Shown here: one piece after another, positions 1 through 6,811 of the stretch | Layout: every line of letters begins with the position of its first letter | Position numbering within the stretch: the stretch's first letter is position 1 | NCBI GenBank assembly: GCA_023412215.1 | Contig: JAEYNX010000016.1 | Span: forward strand, 1-64,000 | Direction: 5' to 3' | DNA: 64,000 nt | Source of the DNA: Bacillota bacterium | GTDB lineage: Bacteria; Bacillota; Clostridia; Oscillospirales; Ruminococcaceae | Notes under the pieces: model-generated | What the model saw: the letters and a program-made list of their open reading frames with translations, nothing else | What the model was told of the DNA's origin: nothing | The model's database searches: none | Translations under genes and position numbers: made by a program

Positions 1-45
1 CTGAAAATCCTCGTGTCGTTGGTTCGATTCCGACCGGAAGCACCA
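1..45 (+). tRNA. tRNA-Phe (GAA), 5' part cut off
   Basis: Only the 3' part is inside the window. The first bases form an anticodon loop CTGAAAA with anticodon GAA, followed by the 3' anticodon stem, a 5-nt variable loop, a T arm with 5-bp stem GTTGG/CCGAC, the acceptor 3' strand CGGAAGC, discriminator A and an encoded CCA. It is the first member of a Phe-Gly-Cys cluster. Confidence 0.85.
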
Positions 46-51
46 GGTTTT

Positions 52-127
52 GCGGGTTTAGCTCATTTGGTAGAGCGCCACCTTGCCAAGGTGGAGGTAG
101 CGAGTTCGAACCTCGTAACCCGCTCCA
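52..127 (+). tRNA. tRNA-Gly (GCC)
   Basis: Complete cloverleaf of 76 nt with encoded CCA. The acceptor strands GCGGGTT and AACCCGC pair, the anticodon loop is TTGCCAA (anticodon GCC), and the T loop is TTCGAAC. It lies 6 nt after tRNA-Phe and 3 nt before tRNA-Cys, so the three are probably cut from one transcript. Confidence 0.95.
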
Positions 128-130
128 TAA

Positions 131-205
<75 letters not shown>

Positions 206-213
206 ATACAAGC

Positions 214-245
214 AAGCCGTCGGAGATAGTCCGGCGGCTTTGTTC
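214..245 (+). terminator. Terminator of the tRNA cluster
   Basis: Inverted repeat AAGCCGTCGG / CCGGCGGCTT with a 7-nt loop, followed by TTGTT. Its position 8 nt after tRNA-Cys fits an intrinsic terminator. Confidence 0.75.
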
Positions 246-290
246 ATTTATTAAATTTCTTGATTATCCCATGCTTGTACCCCGGTACTC

Positions 291-319
291 TTGAATGCCC
301 CCTGTAAATAGGCTATAAT
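291..319 (+). promoter_or_regulatory. Sigma-A type promoter for the 378 membrane-protein gene
   Basis: TTGAAT at 291-296 and TATAAT at 314-319 are separated by exactly 17 nt. The gene starts about 58 nt downstream of the -10 box. Confidence 0.7.
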
Positions 320-377
320 TAAGACATATTGTTAAGTTCATGGGTACTAGAACTCTTTATAGTTTACGGAGGCATAT

Positions 378-920
378 ATGTTTCGAAAATCAAACCTGCG
401 CCATGCACTTTCACTGATGTTAAGCATCTTACTGTCCGATGTTGTCAGCATTATCGTATTCTTTTCACTCGCCGGGGTACTGAACAATACATTAGGGTTT
501 GTCCTTATTCAGGTCGTCAACCTGCTGGTATTGATCGGCTTGATCTATCTTCCGCTGTGGACAGTGGGGGAAAAGGATATTAACTATGTGCGCACCGGCA
601 AAATCCCATACGATAAATATTCCGGCCTGAAGATCGGCCTGATTGCCATGATTGCATTCTACCTGCCCTATGTGTTGCTGATTGTCGGGAAAATACTCGA
701 GAATCAGGTCTTAGTGGCTGCTTTTCGCATTATTACCGCCCCTTTCTTCGGCTTTATGCAGCTTATCCTGCCGGTGGAGGTACAGAACATTCAGTGGTGG
801 CAGATTGTGCTTACCTTCGTGCTGCCGCTCGTCGTTCCCGCGGTAACCTCTGCTGCATATTATCTTGGCTATCGGCGCATTTCTTTGACCGGTAAGCTCG
901 TTTATAAAAAGAAAAAGTAA
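378..920 (+). CDS. Hypothetical four-helix membrane protein
   Basis: A 180-residue protein I do not recognise. It has hydrophobic segments at about residues 10-36, 40-62, 86-108 and 138-160, and a strongly basic C-terminus (KLVYKKKK), so it is probably a polytopic inner-membrane protein with a cytosolic positive tail. The start is ATG with a good SD (GGAGG, about 6 nt before). It has its own TTGAAT-17-TATAAT promoter and is followed 47 nt later by the CwlD-like amidase gene, so it may be cotranscribed with that cell-wall gene. No catalytic motif is visible and its function is unknown. Confidence 0.8.
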   Translation: MFRKSNLRHALSLMLSILLSDVVSIIVFFSLAGVLNNTLGFVLIQVVNLLVLIGLIYLPLWTVGEKDINYVRTGKIPYDKYSGLKIGLIAMIAFYLPYVLLIVGKILENQVLVAAFRIITAPFFGFMQLILPVEVQNIQWWQIVLTFVLPLVVPAVTSAAYYLGYRRISLTGKLVYKKKK

Positions 921-967
921 CATAAAATATTGTCCCCTTCGCATAACCTTTGTTGGAGGGGATGGGC

Positions 968-1738
968 ATGACAAGAAGATATTACAACTATCGCAACATC
1001 AATTTTCGGCAGACTGTTTTCACCGTTTTATTTATACTGCTGGCCGTTCTGATTATCGTTTATATCATTAGAAGGGTAAACTACACGGCCGAGCCCGCAT
1101 TTGCCGTTACTGATGACCACATGACGGTTATCGTCGATCCCGGGCACGGAGGGGAAGACGGCGGGGCTGAAGGGTATGATAACAAAACCATTGAAAAAGA
1201 CATTAACCTTGCCGTCTCCTTAAAGCTGGAGCAGATGCTCAAGGTCGGGGGCTTTGAGGTGATCATGACGCGGGAGGATGACCGGCTCATTAACGACGAG
1301 GGCCTTTCTACCCTGCGCGAGCGAAAGGTCTCCGACATTCGAAACCGCATGAAGCTTATCGAAGCGCACCCGGAGGCGATATTCTTAAGCGTTCATCAAA
1401 ATAAATTTACTGAGTCATCCTCTCACGGCGCTCAAATCTTCTTTGGCAAAAACAACCCTGAAAGCGAAGTGCTTGCACAGGCCATGCAGGATAGCTTTCA
1501 TGAACTCTTGCAGCCGGACAATAGCCGGCAGATTAAAAAATCCGGCAAGGAGATCTACCTGCTTTACCATTCCGAGATACCCTCTATCATGGTGGAGTGC
1601 GGCTTTTTGTCCAACCCAGACGAGTGTAACAAGCTCACAGACGATGAATATCAGAATCAGGTGGCGTTTACAATCTATGCGGGGTTGATGAAGTATATCG
1701 ATCAGGGCCAAAAAGAATTGGAAACGACCAAAACATAA
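968..1738 (+). CDS. cwlD: N-acetylmuramoyl-L-alanine amidase, CwlD-like
   Basis: A 256-residue membrane-anchored Amidase_3 zinc hydrolase that cleaves the amide between muramic acid and the stem peptide. An N-terminal anchor (about residues 16-36) is followed by the metal-binding motif VIVDPGHGGEDGG (His at about 60), a downstream Glu (TIEKDIN), LSVHQN with the second His, and the late MVECGFLSN motif with the catalytic Glu. Size and single anchor match CwlD, which makes muramic-lactam in spore cortex; that role is inferred from family and spore genes nearby. The start ATG at 968 is preferred over ATG 962 and TTG 950 because GGAGGGG at 955-961 leaves 6 nt. Confidence 0.85.
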   Translation: MTRRYYNYRNINFRQTVFTVLFILLAVLIIVYIIRRVNYTAEPAFAVTDDHMTVIVDPGHGGEDGGAEGYDNKTIEKDINLAVSLKLEQMLKVGGFEVIMTREDDRLINDEGLSTLRERKVSDIRNRMKLIEAHPEAIFLSVHQNKFTESSSHGAQIFFGKNNPESEVLAQAMQDSFHELLQPDNSRQIKKSGKEIYLLYHSEIPSIMVECGFLSNPDECNKLTDDEYQNQVAFTIYAGLMKYIDQGQKELETTKT

Positions 1739-1782
1739 TGTTCAGGAAAGAAACTAACAGGACATAAAAGGTGGCTGAAGCA

Positions 1783-3165
1783 TTGAGCGCCAAGATTAAA
1801 AATGTATTTGTATGCAGCGAGTGCGGTGCGGAATCGCCCAAATGGCTTGGCAAATGCCCAAGCTGCGGGGAGTGGAACACCCTGATTGAGGAGATTCGCG
1901 AGCAGGCGGATAGCGGCAAGGGCGCCTTAAGCCGCGGCGGCATCGGGGGAAAGGCGTTTACCCCTGTTACCATCACCGATATCGACGAAACGGATGAGAT
2001 TCGCTACGATACGCAGGTGAATGAGCTCAACCGCGTGCTTGGCGGCGGGATCGTCAAGGGCTCGCTGGTGCTGTTGGGGGGCGACCCAGGTATCGGCAAA
2101 TCTACGCTGCTTTTGCAGATCTGTGGGCATCTGGGCAAGACCCTAAAGATTTTATATGTTTCGGGCGAGGAATCCCAGCGCCAGATCAAGCTGCGTGCGG
2201 CGCGCCTGAATGTTTCCACCCCAAACCTCTACCTGCTGGCGGAGACCGATATCGAGAGCATTATCAATACCATTGTGGCCGAGAAGCCCGATCTTGTGAT
2301 GATCGACTCCATTCAAACCATGACGCACAGTGGCATCTCCTCCGCCGCGGGGAGTGTCAGCCAGGTAAAGGAATGCACGCAGGCACTCATGCGCTGCGCG
2401 AAGGAAGAGGAAATCGCCATCTTTATTGTCGGGCATGTCAACAAAGACGGCGCCATTGCGGGGCCTAAGGTGCTGGAGCATATCGTGGACGCGGTGCTCT
2501 ACTTTGAGGGTGAGCGCAACCTCCCATACCGCATCCTGCGCGCGGTAAAAAACCGCTATGGCTCCACCAACGAAATAGGCGTGTTCGAGATGTCAGACGG
2601 CGGGCTGTGTGAGGTGGAAAATCCGTCGCTCATGCTGCTTTCGGGCAGGCCGGTGGACGTTTCGGGCACCTGTGTGGCCTGTATTATGGAGGGCAGCCGC
2701 CCCATACTCGCCGAGGTGCAGGCATTGGTTACCAAAACCGGCTTCGGCACCCCGCGAAGGATGTCTACCGGCTTTGATTACAACCGCATGTCGCTTATTC
2801 TGGCGGTGTTGGAGAAGCGCGCGGGCTTTCTGTTTTCAAGCCTAGATACCTACGTTAATATTGTCGGCGGCTTAAAGCTCGATGAGCCTGCGGCCGACCT
2901 TTCGGTGGCGCTTGCGCTGGTTTCGGGTTTAACCGATACGCCCGTTAACGACGATGTGTTCGTTTTCGGCGAGCTTGGCCTGGCGGGGGAGATACGCTCG
3001 GTTAGTAACGCCGAGGTACGTATCAACGAGGCCGCGCGGCTTGGCTTTAAAAAGTGCATTATCCCAAAATCATCGCTTGCAAAGATAGTAAACCCGCAGA
3101 AATACGGGCTTGAGATGATTGGCGTAAGCTCGATTTCTCAAGCCATCGCCGCATTAAAAAAATAA
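1783..3165 (+). CDS. radA: DNA repair protein RadA
   Basis: RadA is a RecA-like helicase that helps branch migration during recombinational repair. Visible in order: an N-terminal C4 zinc finger (CSEC and CPSC, Cys at about 11, 14, 25, 28), Walker A GGDPGIGKST, the RadA signature KNRYGSTNE, and a C-terminal Lon-protease-like domain. The length of 460 residues is normal. Two starts are possible: TTG at 1783, with AAGGTGG 8 nt upstream and a usual-length leader before the zinc finger (chosen), or GTG at 1771. A strong terminator follows. Confidence 0.93.
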   Translation: MSAKIKNVFVCSECGAESPKWLGKCPSCGEWNTLIEEIREQADSGKGALSRGGIGGKAFTPVTITDIDETDEIRYDTQVNELNRVLGGGIVKGSLVLLGGDPGIGKSTLLLQICGHLGKTLKILYVSGEESQRQIKLRAARLNVSTPNLYLLAETDIESIINTIVAEKPDLVMIDSIQTMTHSGISSAAGSVSQVKECTQALMRCAKEEEIAIFIVGHVNKDGAIAGPKVLEHIVDAVLYFEGERNLPYRILRAVKNRYGSTNEIGVFEMSDGGLCEVENPSLMLLSGRPVDVSGTCVACIMEGSRPILAEVQALVTKTGFGTPRRMSTGFDYNRMSLILAVLEKRAGFLFSSLDTYVNIVGGLKLDEPAADLSVALALVSGLTDTPVNDDVFVFGELGLAGEIRSVSNAEVRINEAARLGFKKCIIPKSSLAKIVNPQKYGLEMIGVSSISQAIAALKK

Positions 3166-3183
3166 TATGACTGAATAAATGCT

Positions 3184-3217
3184 GCTGCCGCGCTCATTTG
3201 GGCGCGGCAGCTTTTTG
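3184..3217 (+). terminator. Terminator after radA
   Basis: Perfect stem GCTGCCGCGC / GCGCGGCAGC with an 8-nt loop, followed by TTTTT. Confidence 0.9.
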
Positions 3218-3335
3218 CTTTATAATTTTATAATTTCTTCATAAATAATGAGCGCCGTTTAAGCCAAAATAGTATCAAGCATTTATGATGAATGTGCCCC
3301 AATGCGCATGCTGTACAACATAACCCACTCGTGAC

Positions 3336-3360
3336 AAACCTCACTGCAAACAGGAGGTTT
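3336..3360 (+). promoter_or_regulatory. Hairpin able to mask the SD of the leader ORF
   Basis: AAACCTC at 3336-3342 is perfectly complementary to GAGGTTT at 3354-3360, which contains most of the AGGAGG ribosome-binding site (3352-3357) of the small ORF at 3366. The loop is 11 nt. Regulation by pairing is inference. Confidence 0.45.
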
Positions 3361-3365
3361 TCTTC

Positions 3366-3464
3366 ATGTCTTTTCAGGGCGACAGGTACATAGCGCTAAA
3401 TTCATCTTTAGTGAAATTAAAGGAAGATTGTTGTCGTTTTCGGCAAAACAGGTGGCAGATATGA
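3366..3464 (+). CDS. Small leader ORF, 32 aa, overlapping the adaptor gene start
   Basis: ATG at 3366 is preceded by a perfect AGGAGG with 8-nt spacing, the best SD in this region. It encodes 32 residues with a CC pair and a basic C-terminal half (CCRFRQNRWQI). Its TGA stop at 3462-3464 overlaps the ATG at 3461 of the next gene in the arrangement ATGA, the classic layout of translational coupling. The region between radA's terminator and 3366 holds no other gene. It could be a leader peptide that sets translation of the adaptor gene; no homologue is recognised. Confidence 0.5.
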   Translation: MSFQGDRYIALNSSLVKLKEDCCRFRQNRWQI

Positions 3465-4495
3465 AGTTTAGGCTGACAGTATTAATTGCGAGCATCTTGC
3501 TACTCTTTACATCCATCTTTATCCCCAATATTGTTTTCTCGGCTGTCCCGGAGGTTGGGATCACCCGGTTAACAAGTACCGTTTACAACCAATACTTAAA
3601 CTGCTCGGGCAGTATAGAAGTGGAAAAGAAAAGCGACGTCGGGCCGGATATACCCATAATGATCTCACGTTTAGAGGTGGAGGTCGGCGATTATGTGCGA
3701 AAGGGCCAAAGGCTTGCGGTAGTAGATAAGGATGCGACCGTTTCAGCCTATTCCGGCATCAACTCGGTCGCCGCTGTTTCGGCGCTCGTGGGCAACAGTG
3801 TCTCCGCGGTACCGGAGGAGCTGCTCTCGCAGATTGTCAATTCGGGCGGGACCTCTATCAGCGAATACATTGAAAAGAACAAAGAGGCCATCGATACCTT
3901 GCCGAACGTTTTAACCGCCCCCGCAAGCGGCGTGGTGACAGCGGTGAATGCGCAGGAGGGCGAATTGTCCGCACCGCTTACGCCGATTGTTACAATCGCT
4001 CAAAGCGACAGCCTGATAGCGCGGGTGAGTGTGAGCGAGACCAATATCGCCAAGGTAACGGAAGGGCAGAAGGCCACGATCACCATTCTTGCGCAGAGCG
4101 GCGTGCAATACAACGGTGTGGTGAGTAAGATTTATCCCACAGCGCAGAAGTCGTTGCTCTCTACCAGCAAGGAGGCCATGGTGGACGTTATCCTAAAGAT
4201 TCAAAACCCCGACCAAAACCTCAAGCCCGGATATACGGCAAAGGGCAAGATCCTGATAGAAACAGGCAGAGAGGCCTTTATACTGCCCTATGAGGCGATC
4301 TGTCAGGACGATGAAGAGAACGAATTTGTGTATGTGTACTCCAGCGGTCGGGTATACAAACGCATTATTGAAACCGATGCGGAGCTGCTTAATGGGGTAG
4401 AGATAAAAAACGGCGTGGCCGAAAGTGATTATATAATATCCAACCCGAGCGATGCGCTCAAGAACAAAATGCTGGTGCGCTTAGCCAGCGGATAA
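3461..4495 (+). CDS. Membrane-fusion / periplasmic-adaptor type protein (HlyD/MacA-like)
   Basis: A 344-residue adaptor subunit of an export system. The N-terminal hydrophobic segment (about residues 4-28) is a signal anchor. It is followed by a lipoyl-like half motif (ISRLEVEVGDYVRKGQRLAVVDK), a short helical region, the second lipoyl half (TAPASGVVTAVNAQEGE) and a beta-barrel with the adaptor motif LKPGYTAKGKI. In Gram-positives such proteins work with MacB-type permeases. The ATG at 3461 overlaps the stop of the leader ORF; AGGTGG lies 5 nt upstream. The permease gene follows after 15 nt. No ABC ATPase gene is adjacent, which is unusual. Confidence 0.8.
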   Translation: MKFRLTVLIASILLLFTSIFIPNIVFSAVPEVGITRLTSTVYNQYLNCSGSIEVEKKSDVGPDIPIMISRLEVEVGDYVRKGQRLAVVDKDATVSAYSGINSVAAVSALVGNSVSAVPEELLSQIVNSGGTSISEYIEKNKEAIDTLPNVLTAPASGVVTAVNAQEGELSAPLTPIVTIAQSDSLIARVSVSETNIAKVTEGQKATITILAQSGVQYNGVVSKIYPTAQKSLLSTSKEAMVDVILKIQNPDQNLKPGYTAKGKILIETGREAFILPYEAICQDDEENEFVYVYSSGRVYKRIIETDAELLNGVEIKNGVAESDYIISNPSDALKNKMLVRLASG

Positions 4496-4510
4496 AGGGC
4501 GGTTCTGCTC

Positions 4511-5698
4511 ATGAGCGATTATTTAAAATATGCCGTTAAAAATCTGTTTCGCAACAAGTTCAGAACCTTTCTCACCATCATGGGTATTGCCATTGGGGTA
4601 TGCTCGGTGATTATTATCGGTGCGATTGCGGATATGGGCAAGATGGCCATCAACAGCGAGCTGGACAGCCTCGGCATCGGCGCCCTGACCATAGAAACCG
4701 ACAAGCGCATTACCGATGTACAGCTGACCCAGGACGATCTGCAGATTATTAAAGCCTCGGCTGATGTTACACGGGCCATCCCCATCATGATGGAATACAC
4801 CAACGCTTACACAAAGAATTTTGTACTCAGCAGCGCCGTTTGGGGGATAGACGCGGGCGCAAAACAGATTTTTTCGCTGGAGCTGCTGCACGGAAGGCTT
4901 ATCGGCAAGGCAGATGTGGGTGCCGCGGAGAAGGTTTGCGTGGTGGATAAGATATTTGCCGAGCAAACCTACAAACGCACCAATATTGTCGGTAAAACCG
5001 TTAAGCTCCGCCTTGGCGACACCGACGAAGAGTTTCGAATTGTCGGGGTTGTAAACTCGGGCGGAAATATGTTACAATCGTTGCTGAGCAGCTATATTCC
5101 CACCTTCGTATACGTACCCTATACCACCATGCAAAACACCGCGGGTAAGCAGTACTTCGACCAGATTGCGTTGCAGGTAGACGATAAAGCCGAGACCGAT
5201 GTCGTCGCAAACAAGGTTATCCGCAGGTTGGAGCAGGCGACAGGTTATAAGTCCATCTATAAAACGCAGAATATTGCCGAGCAGAAGGATAAGCTCAACA
5301 ACCTGCTGAATATCGTTTCCTACGTGTTATCCGCTATTGCCGCGATCTCGCTGATCGTGGCGGGGCTTTCGATTATGACGGTCATGCTCGTCTCGGTAAA
5401 CGAAAGGACGCGCGAAATCGGCATTAAAAAGGCCATCGGCGCCCGGCGGGCAAGTATCATGAGTGAGTTTTTGCTCGAGGCGTTTGCCCTTTCGATGCTC
5501 GGCAGCCTGATTGGCAGTGCCGTTGGTATTGGATTATCGTTTATCGGGTTTATTTTCATCGGATTGCCGCCAACCGTCAATGTGCCGCTCTTGATGCTGT
5601 GCATCGGCTTTGCCGTCGTAAACGGCACGATATTCGGGGTATATCCGGCCTCGCAGGCCTCAAAGCTCAAGCCGGTTGACGCATTAAGGACGGAATAG
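4511..5698 (+). CDS. MacB/FtsX-type ABC transporter permease
   Basis: A 395-residue permease: an N-terminal transmembrane helix (about 17-43, after YAVKNLFRNKFRTFLT, typical of MacB_PCD), a large extracytoplasmic domain (about 45-260), then three helices at about 268-300, 320-350 and 360-380 with the FtsX motif ERTREIGIKKAIGA between the first two. Such permeases act mechanically with an adaptor and a cytosolic ATPase. The adaptor gene is directly upstream but no nucleotide-binding subunit is encoded next to it, so the ATPase must come from elsewhere. The SD before ATG 4511 is weak. Confidence 0.85.
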   Translation: MSDYLKYAVKNLFRNKFRTFLTIMGIAIGVCSVIIIGAIADMGKMAINSELDSLGIGALTIETDKRITDVQLTQDDLQIIKASADVTRAIPIMMEYTNAYTKNFVLSSAVWGIDAGAKQIFSLELLHGRLIGKADVGAAEKVCVVDKIFAEQTYKRTNIVGKTVKLRLGDTDEEFRIVGVVNSGGNMLQSLLSSYIPTFVYVPYTTMQNTAGKQYFDQIALQVDDKAETDVVANKVIRRLEQATGYKSIYKTQNIAEQKDKLNNLLNIVSYVLSAIAAISLIVAGLSIMTVMLVSVNERTREIGIKKAIGARRASIMSEFLLEAFALSMLGSLIGSAVGIGLSFIGFIFIGLPPTVNVPLLMLCIGFAVVNGTIFGVYPASQASKLKPVDALRTE

Positions 5699-5709
5699 AG
5701 GAAAGACCT

Positions 5710-6453
5710 ATGGAGTTTGTTTTCTCACCCAACCTGCCGCAGGGCAAGGTGACCGCCGCGGCAGTTTCAGCAGAGCATATAAATATCCTGTCGGCGCTGA
5801 AAAGGCATGATGTAAAGTGCATTGGCATTACACCGTATTCCGGTTTGGCTGCTCCGGTGCAAACACATGCGGACATGCTGCTGCACCATCTGGGCGGCGG
5901 TAAGCTCATCGCCGCAGCACCCGAAGCGCCCTATATCCAAGAGCTGGCTCAGCTTGGGTTTGAGGTTATACCGCTAGCCCAAGGCCTACATAACACCTAC
6001 CCTCAAGACTCCGTGCTTAACGCCGCACGCATGGGCCGTACCCTATTGTGCGGGCGTTCTGTAGCGCCGGAAATCACGGCTTATTGTGGCACAAACGATA
6101 TTAAAATCATAGAGGTAAAACAGGGTTACGCGCGCTGCTCCACCGCCATAGTAAGTGAAAACGCCGTGATGACTTCCGACCGCACGATTGCTCAGGCGTG
6201 CGAAGAAAACGGGATAGAGGCCCTGCTTCTGCAAGAGGGGCATATACGGCTGGATGGCTATCCGCACGGCTTCATCGGCGGCTGCTGCGGGTTTATTGAT
6301 AAGGACATTCTGGCCTTCACCGGCGATATCTTTACACATCCGGACGGAGAATGCATGGCGGATTTTATGACGAGGCATTCTGTAAAGTTTTTATGCTTAA
6401 CAGGTGGAATGCTTACGGATATTGGCGGTATCCTGCCGCTGCACTGCTGCTAA
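5710..6453 (+). CDS. DUF6873-like protein (possible guanidino-enzyme fold)
   Basis: A 247-residue soluble protein without signal peptide or membrane segment. Its layout, with repeated short segments such as LNAARMGRTLLCG, GYARCSTAIV and MTSDRTIAQACEENGIE and a late glycine-rich stretch (GFIGGCCGFID), recalls the pentein / guanidino-modifying-enzyme fold and the family annotated as DUF6873; that naming is from memory and not tested. Several Cys (GYARC, GGCCG) and a terminal HCC are conspicuous. ATG at 5710 has GAGGAAAG upstream. It lies 11 nt after the permease gene, so it is probably in the same operon. The function is unknown. Confidence 0.7.
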   Translation: MEFVFSPNLPQGKVTAAAVSAEHINILSALKRHDVKCIGITPYSGLAAPVQTHADMLLHHLGGGKLIAAAPEAPYIQELAQLGFEVIPLAQGLHNTYPQDSVLNAARMGRTLLCGRSVAPEITAYCGTNDIKIIEVKQGYARCSTAIVSENAVMTSDRTIAQACEENGIEALLLQEGHIRLDGYPHGFIGGCCGFIDKDILAFTGDIFTHPDGECMADFMTRHSVKFLCLTGGMLTDIGGILPLHCC

Positions 6454-6483
6454 ATTGCAAAGCGGTTGCCAGAAATCTGCCTA

Positions 6484-6595
6484 GATGATATAATAGGCGC
6501 ATTGTAGGCTAATCATAAATAACAGTTGTTTGGCGCTTATTATATTTTTTATGTCCACTCGCCTCGCCCCTGCGGGGCAACCGGCGGGAATGGAC
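6484..6595 (+). repeat. Structured tandem repeat, copy A
   Basis: A 112-nt unit, about 85% identical by eye to the unit at 6622-6734 (start-to-start 138 nt). It contains stem ATATAATAGGCGC (6488-6500) / GCGCTTATTATAT (6533-6545) with one mismatch and a 32-nt loop, then TTTTTT, then a GC-rich hairpin (GTCCA...TGGAC, CGCC/GGCG, GCCCC/GGGGC). It lies between the DUF6873-like gene and the ABC-F gene. No coding potential was found. Confidence 0.8.
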
Positions 6596-6597
6596 GA

Positions 6598-6631
6598 TTA
6601 GATCATCAATGCATTCACATTGATGATCTAA
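6598..6631 (+). repeat. Perfect palindrome joining copies A and B
   Basis: TTAGATCATCAATG (6598-6611) and CATTGATGATCTAA (6618-6631) are perfect inverted repeats around CATTCA. The right arm overlaps the 5' stem arm of copy B, so the two stems exclude each other. Confidence 0.75.
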
Positions 6632-6734
6632 TAAGCGCATTGCAGGTCAATCGATCCATAACAGTTGTTGTTGCGCTTATTAGATTTTTGTGTCCACCCG
6701 CCTCGCCCCTGCGGGGTAACCGGCGGGAATGGAC
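6622..6734 (+). repeat. Structured tandem repeat, copy B
   Basis: A 113-nt unit related to copy A. Its stem ATCTAATAAGCGCA (6626-6639) / TGCGCTTATTAGAT (6672-6685) is perfect; relative to copy A the A-T pair in the middle of the stem is replaced by a C-G pair on both sides, a compensatory change. A T run and the same GC-rich hairpin follow. A further imperfect inverted repeat (ATGATATC / GATATCAT) flanks it at 6736-6769. Confidence 0.8.
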
Positions 6735-6811
6735 AATGATATCACAATGATCTGCATTAGCGATATCATATTTGACGTTGTCGGATTTTACTGAAAAGGA
6801 AAACGGTTCAT

